Assembly: GCA_030843315.1 (NCBI GenBank)
Contig: JAUUPT010000071.1
Location: forward strand, 1-19,600
DNA length: 19,600 nucleotides
DNA from: Bacteroidaceae bacterium
Lineage (GTDB): Bacteria > Bacteroidota > Bacteroidia > Bacteroidales > Bacteroidaceae
Reading direction: 5' to 3'
This document shows, piece by piece, positions 13,011 to 19,600 of the stretch. Each line of letters starts with the position of its first letter. Within the stretch, counting starts at the first letter, position 1. Under the pieces are notes generated by a model. That model saw only the letters and a list, made by a program, of their open reading frames with translations, searched no databases and was not told where the DNA came from. Position numbers and translations under genes: made by a program.

Positions 13011-13664
13011 ATGGAGACTATCTTACCTTTCGCTTTGCTTTGTTTTACTTCCTTTTTCACGCTGACCAATCCTCTTGGAACGATGCCGGTGTTCTTGACC
13101 ATGACGCATGGTATGACCGAAAAGGAACGGCAAACCGTTGTGTCGCGCGCCACTTTGGTTGCTTTCGCTACGATTATGGTCTTTACGTTTGCCGGACAAT
13201 TCCTTTTTAAGTTCTTCGGTATCTCTACTAATGGCTTTCGTATAGCAGGCGGTGTCATTATTTTCAAAATCGGTTTCGATATGTTGCAGGCCCGCTATAC
13301 TCCGATGAAACTGAAAGATGAAGAAATAAAAACGTACGCCGATGATATCTCCATCACCCCGCTTGGCATCCCCATGCTTTGCGGACCCGGTGCTATTGCC
13401 AATGCCATTGTGCTGATGCAAGATGCTCACTCTATCCAAATGAAGGGGGTATTAATAGGCATGATTGCTTTCATCTATCTGATCACATTCTTTATCTTGC
13501 GTGCTTCTACGCGCCTGGTGAAAGTCCTGGGCGAAACAGGCAATAACGTGATGATGCGTTTGATGGGACTTATCTTGATGGTTATTGCCGTAGAATGTTT
13601 TGTCAGCGGCGTAAAACCTATATTGATTGATATACTGAAGGAAGGGGTTGCCGGACTCTTTTGA
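13011..13664 (+). CDS. MarC family integral membrane protein (UPF0056)
   Basis: The protein has 217 residues with six hydrophobic segments: about 5-25, 46-66, 74-92, then after a hydrophilic loop (about 93-118, KLKDEEIKTYADD) about 120-135, 146-165 and 186-205. The family signature is the pair of repeated NP/GP motifs: FFTLTNPLGTMPVF near residue 12 and ITPLGIPMLCGPGAIA near residue 115. The length matches the family. The cargo and role of MarC proteins are not established; despite the name they are not needed for multiple-antibiotic resistance in E. coli. It is a single gene with its own promoter and a terminator just after. Confidence 0.92.
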   Translation: METILPFALLCFTSFFTLTNPLGTMPVFLTMTHGMTEKERQTVVSRATLVAFATIMVFTFAGQFLFKFFGISTNGFRIAGGVIIFKIGFDMLQARYTPMKLKDEEIKTYADDISITPLGIPMLCGPGAIANAIVLMQDAHSIQMKGVLIGMIAFIYLITFFILRASTRLVKVLGETGNNVMMRLMGLILMVIAVECFVSGVKPILIDILKEGVAGLF

Positions 13665-13685
13665 TATTTCTTATACCTTATATAT

Positions 13686-13721
13686 AAAAGGCCGCTCACT
13701 TCACAGTGGACGGCCTTAAAA
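13686..13721. terminator. Bidirectional terminator between marC and the lipoprotein gene
   Basis: AAGGCCG and CGGCCTT, extended inward by CACT/AGTG with two mismatches, form a stem at 13688-13717. A-rich and T-rich flanks on each side allow it to stop transcripts from both directions. Confidence 0.75.
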
Positions 13722-13797
13722 CACTTTATTTAAAAAACACTTGGGAAATTATCCCAAATTTCAATCTTCAATTTCTTAATGATAGCTTTTAAATTCA

Positions 13798-14556
13798 TCA
13801 TTCTTCACTTGGCAAGATAAAAGCCTCTGTGAAGGAACCAAAGTTACCTGCAGACACCTGATATGTCAGATTAACAACAATCTGATTACCTGAGAGTGCC
13901 CCATTGCCCGAAGCATAAAGCGTACCGTAAGCACCGTAAGAACTATAAACTGCTTGTTGAGCCACAGTTACGCTATTATTGCCGGCAACATCGAGTACAA
14001 GGTCATAACCATCTTCAAAAGGTGCTATCGCTTTATATTTAAGTACCGGGCTCGATTTGTAAAACTCACATTCTCCATCGCCGCCGAAGAACGTACTTGA
14101 TACTATTCCCATACCAATTGATTCCCACTTCAATCCTATGAAGGTTGTTTCTGCCGCCATCTTGGCATTGCCGTTCACTGCTACGACTGTAATGGTGTAC
14201 GCGCCTATCATACCGGTCACTGTCACATCACTGTCCGATGCTCCCGAGAGACCGTCAACTTTAGTACCGTTTTTAATTACATAATCCATATAACCATCTT
14301 CACCCATTGAGGCAATATGTGTGTCTTTGTCGGCTGTAGTCTCTGCCAAATAGTAGGCTTCCTCTACTTTATTGTTAGCAGCTATCCGGAGTAAAACGTC
14401 ATTGTCGGCATTATAAGGTGCTTCCGGTGTAAACTGGTACACAACGACGTTGGGTTTGGAGTCTCCTCCCGGGTTCGTCCCTTCATCTTCTGAACATGAT
14501 GTCATGCCGACAGTGGCAAGGAGCACCATGAATAAGCTATAGATATAATTCTTCAT
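13798..14556 (-). CDS. Lipoprotein of the SusC/SusD locus
   Basis: The protein has 252 residues. A signal peptide ends at MTSC (Cys21), followed directly by SEDEG. Acidic residues just after the lipid-bearing Cys are the Bacteroidetes signal for export to the outer face of the outer membrane. The mature part looks all-beta: an Ig-like first half (VVVYQFTPEAPYNADNDVLLRIA, split by eye; TVTGMIGAYTITVVAVNG) and a second half with aromatic strands (GAYGTLYASGNG). No known domain is recognised. It occupies the position of SusE/SusF-like ligand-binding lipoproteins, 31 bp after susD in the same direction. Surface substrate binding is the likely role, by context only. Confidence 0.75.
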   Translation of the reverse strand: MKNYIYSLFMVLLATVGMTSCSEDEGTNPGGDSKPNVVVYQFTPEAPYNADNDVLLRIAANNKVEEAYYLAETTADKDTHIASMGEDGYMDYVIKNGTKVDGLSGASDSDVTVTGMIGAYTITVVAVNGNAKMAAETTFIGLKWESIGMGIVSSTFFGGDGECEFYKSSPVLKYKAIAPFEDGYDLVLDVAGNNSVTVAQQAVYSSYGAYGTLYASGNGALSGNQIVVNLTYQVSAGNFGSFTEAFILPSEE

Positions 14557-14587
14557 ATTCTTAATTTTTTAATGTTATAAGCCCATA

Positions 14588-16252
14588 TTACCAAGCATAT
14601 TCATCCGAATCTGATGTTGGTGCTATAGGCGTCGGATTGTTTGTACAAGCTGTGTTGTAGTTAGTCTCGCTCTGAACGATGCAGAGGTTCATCCAATCGG
14701 GAGGAGTGGTAGTGTTCCAGCGGTAAGTCTCCACATGATTAGTATTGGGGTAACTACGGATAACACCCTTGTTAAGACGTTTGATGTCGAAAGTAGCGAA
14801 TCCTTCTCCCCAAAGCTCTACGCGGCGTTGCCACCATACTTCATTTTGGAAGGCAGAGTTGGCAGGATTGCCATAAGATTCATTGTGTTTGCCATATACA
14901 TAGGAAGCGTCGCGGCTCTTGGCAAATGCTGTCAGCAAGGCGATACCTCTGGATTCATCCTGCATACCGGCAGCTTCGGCTTCAATCAGATACATTTCTT
15001 CAACGCGCATCATGGGGACGGATACCAGAAATCCCAGGTATTGGTTATCGTTACCGCCTTTGGCTGCACGGAACTTCAGTGACAGTCCACCTACGCCTTT
15101 GCCCTCTTTATTGCCGGAAAAATGAACCCAGTCAGGATATTTGGTATAAGCTTTCAGGGCTTCCAGCTGATCTTCTTCCGGTAATTCTGCAATCTTAAAG
15201 TCAACGAAGCATTTCCTGCGGAAATCGGTTTCCGGGATAGTCTCATAGAGATGGCGGTCGATAAGGAATTGATGACCATAACTGGAAGCATAGCCACATT
15301 CCGAACCGTTCACTTCGAGGCACATGAAAGACCCCCACGAACTGTCGGCATCGTTCAACAGAATATTTTCATCAGTATCTTTGAACTTTAATCCAAGCAT
15401 CCAGGAAGAGTTGGGTGTATTAAAGCCTGTTTCCCTGTCGGTATAGTCGGTTTCGCTCATAAGCTGGTAACCGTTTTGTGCAAGTTTAGCATATTTTTCG
15501 GCATTTGCCCAATCTTCCATTACTAGATAGGCGCGTGCCTTCAGACCATACACCACCGATTGGTCGGGAGTCAGCTTATCGGAGCGTTCATAGTCCGCCA
15601 GATATTGTTCTGCCTTTTCGAGGTCAGACAGAATAAATGCCCACATTGCTTCGTTAGTGGCACGGGGATTATTTGCCAAATCAGTGAGAGCAGTCGTTTC
15701 TGTTACCAAAGGTACTGTTTCTGCATTTTTGTCGAGTGCGTACGTTTTGGCTGCAAACATACGTGCCAAGTCCATGTAGAACATTGCTCGCATGGCGTAT
15801 GCAATACCCGCACCTGCTATTTTATCCGCATCGGGATTCTCGCCCGCCAATGAAATAACGGTATTACAATTCTTAATCCAGCTATAGTAATACGTCCAAG
15901 GAAACTGGCATAGAAGATATTGAGGCCCAAGAGCCACACCGCAACTGTACCAGGTAGTATATTGGTGTCCCGAAAAACTGGGAACAAGATCCTGCCCCAT
16001 CACATCACGCATCTGATAGAACGAGGGATAACCGTAGTCATAAGGGTATCTTCTATTAGAGGCATTACCAAATTGGAATGTACCGGCCAGAGAAGAAGTA
16101 ATACCATCTACGAAACCTTGGTACGAACCGGGAGCATTGGCAGCTTGGTCCTTGGTAACAGTAGATGATTGCGGGTCAATTTCTTCAATACAACTTGTTG
16201 CAAGGGTAAGCCCGAATGCAACAGTCAAGAATGGAATTAATATTTTTTTCAT
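14588..16252 (-). CDS. SusD/RagB family outer-membrane lipoprotein
   Basis: The protein has 554 residues from MKKILIPFLT at 16252. A start four codons earlier (MTLN) is in frame but less likely. The signal peptide ends LATSC (Cys21), then IEEIDP. The SusD fold shows as the N-terminal helical TPR-like region (YYYSWIKNCNTVISLAGEN; AYAMRAMFYMDLARMFA; SVVYGLKARAYLVMEDWANAEKYAKLA) and the C-terminal RagB/SusD part with MMRVEEMYLIEAEAA and a VELWGEGFATFDIKRLNKG run near the end. It caps the SusC pore and captures the substrate at the cell surface. It lies 20 bp after susC. The substrate is unknown, and no glycoside hydrolase or regulator is in view. Confidence 0.93.
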   Translation of the reverse strand: MKKILIPFLTVAFGLTLATSCIEEIDPQSSTVTKDQAANAPGSYQGFVDGITSSLAGTFQFGNASNRRYPYDYGYPSFYQMRDVMGQDLVPSFSGHQYTTWYSCGVALGPQYLLCQFPWTYYYSWIKNCNTVISLAGENPDADKIAGAGIAYAMRAMFYMDLARMFAAKTYALDKNAETVPLVTETTALTDLANNPRATNEAMWAFILSDLEKAEQYLADYERSDKLTPDQSVVYGLKARAYLVMEDWANAEKYAKLAQNGYQLMSETDYTDRETGFNTPNSSWMLGLKFKDTDENILLNDADSSWGSFMCLEVNGSECGYASSYGHQFLIDRHLYETIPETDFRRKCFVDFKIAELPEEDQLEALKAYTKYPDWVHFSGNKEGKGVGGLSLKFRAAKGGNDNQYLGFLVSVPMMRVEEMYLIEAEAAGMQDESRGIALLTAFAKSRDASYVYGKHNESYGNPANSAFQNEVWWQRRVELWGEGFATFDIKRLNKGVIRSYPNTNHVETYRWNTTTPPDWMNLCIVQSETNYNTACTNNPTPIAPTSDSDEYAW

Positions 16253-16272
16253 ATTCAATGTCACTTATTAGT

Positions 16273-19200
16273 TTAGAATGTTATTTGAACACCTCCTGAT
16301 ATGTTGCGCACGGGGGAGTATGCCGTTATATCCTTGTTGCCTTCGTAAGAATAGCGGGGGTCGAATCCTTTGCGTGCCGACCAGAAACACAGGTTTTCAC
16401 CGGCAGCATAGACGCGTATCTTGGCTATGTTCTTCAGAAGATTCTTAGGCAGCGTGTAGCCCACCGTGAACGACTGGAAGTTCAGATAGCTGGCATTAGT
16501 CAGGAAACGGTCCGAATTGGTGAACACCGTGTACTTGTCGCCATACTGCCAGCGGGGAATATCGCTTGAAGTATTGTTAGGACTCCATGACTTGATATAG
16601 TCCTTATGGAAGTTGGAACCTGCACCAGAAGAGGTCTCAGTAGGAGCCATCAGGGATGCGTAACGGTTGTCGGCCATCTTTCCACCTATCTGATAGTCGA
16701 AAGAAGCGGACAAGTCGAAGTCACGGAAACGCAGTGAGGTGTTGAATCCACCGTATAGTTTGGGAAGAACATTGCCTTGCGCATACTTGGTAGCTTCATT
16801 AGGATTGGTCGTGGTGTAAGAGTGTTCCTTACCCGGTCTGCTGGTAGAGCCTTTCAGATTTTCGTCTACCCAGTAAGTTGCCTCACCCTTTTCATTAACA
16901 CCGGCATACTCCGCACAGAATGCATTGTAGAGCGGACCTCCCTCTTCGTACCAGTTTTGGGCAATATCCGTAGAGTTGGTCTCTGCAAAACCGCCATTGG
17001 TACCGGTCTTCGATTTAGGCAGGGAGAGTATCTTGGCTTTGTTGTGTGACAAGTTTGCTGATATACTCCAATCCACATCTCTTGTATGTATAATGGTTCC
17101 GGTCAAAGCAAGTTCCACACCCGTATTGCGGATGTCGCCCAAGTTGCCGTAGTAACCGCGTGAACCGGCAGATTCCGGAACGGACAGCCAGAAGAGCAGG
17201 TCTGTGGTCTTCTTGGTATAGAAATCTACATTACCTACCAATCGGCCTTTCCAGAAGCTGAATTCTACGCCGACATTGATATTAGTTGTAGTTTCCCAAG
17301 TAATATCCGGATTACCTATACGATAGAATGTAGGTGACATGGTTTTTTCATCAGTTGCAGTCAGTGAGTAGAGGTCGATAAATGCCCAGTTGCCAATATT
17401 GTCATTACCCTGCTGTCCGATGGATGCCTTTAGCTTCAGTTCGTCCAGCCAGGAAGAGTAGTCCTCCATAAAGTTTTCTTTGGTGATTCTCCATGCGGCA
17501 CCTACCGACCAGAAGTTACCCCAACGGTTGGCCTTGGCAAAGTATGAAGAAGCATCGCGGCGGAAAGAGGCAGATACGAAGTACTTTTCATCGTAGTTGT
17601 ATTGGGCGTTGCCAAAATAACCTTCTACATTATATATTGTAGTATAAGAACCGGCATCATTTTTTGTTGCGAAAGCATTGATTTCCGGGATGTCAGGAGA
17701 GAAACCACCTTTTGCCGTAGCCGTCAGGTACTTGGTTGTAGCCTTGTAGTATTCGTGTCCTATCATCACGTTTACATTGTGTTTGCCGAAATCCTGGAAG
17801 TAAGTTAGGGTTTGACTGTTGTTGGTTCTGAATCCGGTAGTGCCAGTCTTCTGAATTCTACCGTTCGTGCCTGCTGCCGGACCGTAAAACATATTCTGAT
17901 AATCCGAATAATTAGTCTGTCCCAGGATGACGGTGCTTGTTGCATTCGCTTTTAAGAAGCTGGTTATGTTGACGTCTGCCATAAAGGTACCGTTCAGCTG
18001 GTCACCGATAGACTTAACCTGATTGTATTTATTGGCTCCTAACGGGTTACCGTTAGACATGAAAGGACGGGTACCGAGACCTTCGTAGCTGTTTAGGCCA
18101 TAGTCGTAACCATCATGACCCCACTCGTCTTTTTTAATCACTATATTGCCGTTAGCGTCTACCACACGTACCAATGCAGGATAAATAGGTGCAATGCTAC
18201 TGGTATAATACATTAAGTTTGTATTGTTTCCGTTAGTGCTCATGTTCGGGTTCGATTCCTGGTTGGAATGTATATAGCCCACATTGGCAGTCAGCTTCAA
18301 CCATTTTTTAGCTTGATAATCAGCTTTAATACGTGCACTGACACGGTCATAGCCCGAATTCTCTATAATACCGTCTTCGTTCAAATAACCAAGGCTGGCA
18401 TAGAAAGACGAACGCTCGGAACCGCCGCTTACACTGACGTTGTATTCTTGGCGCAGAGCGCTTTTGTAAGCCATATCTTTCCAGTCATCGGGCTGCAAAT
18501 AGTAGTCTGTACCTTTATAATTATATTTACGTCCCAAAGTAGCACTCGGATTCAATTTTCCGTCTGCACCAATCAACATCTGACCATCGGGCACGGTATA
18601 AACATTGTATTTCAGGTCGCTAAGCATCTTCTGGTTAGCCCAAGAGTTTGCAGCCGCAGCATTCAAGCCTTGGCTATAGCGCGAGTAGTTATAGAGTTGT
18701 GAATAATAAGCTTCATAATACTCTCCCGGATCCGTAATGACGTCGTAGTCTTGAACACCACGGGTATTCACACCCCACTTCACGTCTACATTGACCACAG
18801 CTTCTTGTGTCTTACCCTTCTTAGTAGTGATAATGATAACACCGGCAGCACCGCGAGCACCATAAAGAGCAGCAGATGCAGCGTCCTTTAAAACAGAGAT
18901 AGACTCAATATCATTTTGTGGAATGTTGGATAGATTGGCAGTATAAGGTGCACCATCCACAATAATCAACGGATCGGTACTTGCATACATAGAAGCAATA
19001 CCACGAATATTGATTTTACCGTCGTTAGAGCCGGGTGCTCCTGTACCTCCACGCATCTGCAAACCTGCTACAGAGCCTACCAAAGCGTCGGAAACATTTG
19101 TAGTGATGCGCTTGGACAGTTCTTCAGTACCGACAACCGCTGCCGAACCAGTAAATGCCGATTTTTTAGCTGTACCGAAAGCTACAACTAGCACTTCATC

Positions 19201-19374
19201 AAGCATCTCATTATCAGCCTTTAATGTTACTTTTACAGTACGTCTTATCGCTACCTCTTGTGTCTGCATACCAATGTATGAAATCACCAAAGTTTTCGCA
19301 GAACTACAAGGTGTGTATGTCGCTGATATATAAAGATTTATATTCTGATAAGAACTTTGCATTATTCCTCCCAT
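16273..19374 (-). CDS. SusC/RagA TonB-dependent transporter lacking its normal 5' end
   Basis: The open frame has 1033 codons from the ATG at 19374, with another in-frame ATG at 19362. From residue 26 (AKTLVISYIGM) it is ordinary SusC: the end of the carboxypeptidase-regulatory-like domain (26-55), the SusC signature DEVLVVAFGTAKKS (59-72), the plug domain (about 75-180, including LIIVDGAPY and ALYGARGAAGVIIITTKKG), and a long beta-barrel ending in GGVQITF with the terminal Phe needed for outer-membrane insertion. Residues 1-25 (MGGIMQSSYQ, then NINLYISATYTPCSS) are unlike any SusC. There is no signal peptide, and the first strands of the regulatory domain (the usual GxVxDxxGxPLxGA and TDxxGxF pattern) are absent. 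I checked all three minus-strand frames up to 19600 and did not find the missing part, so a simple frameshift does not explain it. As it stands the product could not be exported. It is best read as a silent cassette or a 5'-deleted gene. Confidence 0.85.
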   Translation of the reverse strand: MGGIMQSSYQNINLYISATYTPCSSAKTLVISYIGMQTQEVAIRRTVKVTLKADNEMLDEVLVVAFGTAKKSAFTGSAAVVGTEELSKRITTNVSDALVGSVAGLQMRGGTGAPGSNDGKINIRGIASMYASTDPLIIVDGAPYTANLSNIPQNDIESISVLKDAASAALYGARGAAGVIIITTKKGKTQEAVVNVDVKWGVNTRGVQDYDVITDPGEYYEAYYSQLYNYSRYSQGLNAAAANSWANQKMLSDLKYNVYTVPDGQMLIGADGKLNPSATLGRKYNYKGTDYYLQPDDWKDMAYKSALRQEYNVSVSGGSERSSFYASLGYLNEDGIIENSGYDRVSARIKADYQAKKWLKLTANVGYIHSNQESNPNMSTNGNNTNLMYYTSSIAPIYPALVRVVDANGNIVIKKDEWGHDGYDYGLNSYEGLGTRPFMSNGNPLGANKYNQVKSIGDQLNGTFMADVNITSFLKANATSTVILGQTNYSDYQNMFYGPAAGTNGRIQKTGTTGFRTNNSQTLTYFQDFGKHNVNVMIGHEYYKATTKYLTATAKGGFSPDIPEINAFATKNDAGSYTTIYNVEGYFGNAQYNYDEKYFVSASFRRDASSYFAKANRWGNFWSVGAAWRITKENFMEDYSSWLDELKLKASIGQQGNDNIGNWAFIDLYSLTATDEKTMSPTFYRIGNPDITWETTTNINVGVEFSFWKGRLVGNVDFYTKKTTDLLFWLSVPESAGSRGYYGNLGDIRNTGVELALTGTIIHTRDVDWSISANLSHNKAKILSLPKSKTGTNGGFAETNSTDIAQNWYEEGGPLYNAFCAEYAGVNEKGEATYWVDENLKGSTSRPGKEHSYTTTNPNEATKYAQGNVLPKLYGGFNTSLRFRDFDLSASFDYQIGGKMADNRYASLMAPTETSSGAGSNFHKDYIKSWSPNNTSSDIPRWQYGDKYTVFTNSDRFLTNASYLNFQSFTVGYTLPKNLLKNIAKIRVYAAGENLCFWSARKGFDPRYSYEGNKDITAYSPVRNISGGVQITF

Positions 19375-19600
19375 GCCTAATAGAAGCTACTAGAACATAA
19401 ATAAAAATATCGAAGAAATACTATGTTTATACCGCTATCAGTCATTAACCATTATATATCAATGAGTTATTCCAATAAAAGGATTAATTGTTTCCACTTA
19501 GAGATACACTTCCCCAATATGCCAGGCTTATTTCTCAAGAATGATTACTGGCTATTGTCACTGTATTAATAGCATGAATAAAGCTCAAACTCCATTTGTC
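19375..19600. other. AT-rich sequence upstream of the truncated susC
   Basis: No coding frame of length is seen on either strand and there is no TAnnTTTG box facing susC. A short inverted pair GCTATT/AATAGC (19551-19556 and 19568-19573) is the only symmetry noticed. The sequence continues past the window edge. Confidence 0.5.

Noticed and set aside
1..19600. CRISPR array, rRNA gene or intact insertion sequence
   Set aside because: No regularly spaced repeat series of 20-40 bp, no rRNA sequence and no transposase reading frame were found.
19310..19600. Frameshift as the cause of the missing susC N-terminus
   Set aside because: All three minus-strand frames were read to the window edge and none contains a signal peptide or the regulatory-domain start.

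Overview
The window looks like chromosomal DNA from a Bacteroides or close Bacteroidales relative. The evidence is a SusC/SusD pair, several lipoproteins with Bacteroidetes-type signal peptides, an RteC-family regulator, promoters of the Bacteroides form TTTG-N19-21-TAnnTTTG, and a tRNA with no encoded CCA.

Layout. (1) 1-3516 is an accessory-looking, AT-rich stretch. It holds the 5' end of an unknown minus-strand gene, a small BamE/SmpA-like lipoprotein, a DUF1062 zinc-ribbon protein, an orphan rteC-type regulator that directly abuts a 32-codon gene fragment, and about 720 bp with only doubtful small ORFs. (2) 3517-6840 holds a soluble GAF-PAS histidine kinase and an iron-dependent alcohol dehydrogenase. 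Between them are an evenly spaced array of three palindromes, a terminator, and a promoter whose -7 box lies inside an inverted repeat. (3) 6885-8062 holds a SAM-dependent methyltransferase with a long hairpin-rich leader, and a tRNA-Lys(TTT) with its own promoter and terminator. (4) 8087-13717 is conserved housekeeping sequence. The tdk and AI-2E-type membrane protein genes run leftward. A conserved small protein, RsmI, a coiled-coil lipoprotein, a HAD pyrimidine nucleotidase and a MarC membrane protein run rightward, with a perfect 34-bp inverted repeat in the middle. (5) 13798-19374 is a minus-strand susC-susD-lipoprotein locus for uptake of an unidentified, probably glycan, substrate.

The most striking observation is that the susC reading frame lacks a signal peptide and the first part of the usual N-terminal carboxypeptidase-regulatory-like domain. 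Recognisable SusC sequence begins abruptly at about 19299. Upstream there is unrelated, non-coding-looking DNA with no promoter. This is what a silent or switched-off susC cassette of a recombining (shufflon-like) locus would look like, though an old 5' deletion would look the same. The partner locus, if there is one, is outside the window.

How the genes fit together. tdk/AI-2E and 9957-12140 are divergent units with probable promoters in the gap at 9847-9956. susC, susD and the last lipoprotein form one unit with gaps of 20 and 31 bp. The kinase has no response regulator beside it. All functional calls come from reading motifs by eye; no database search was run.
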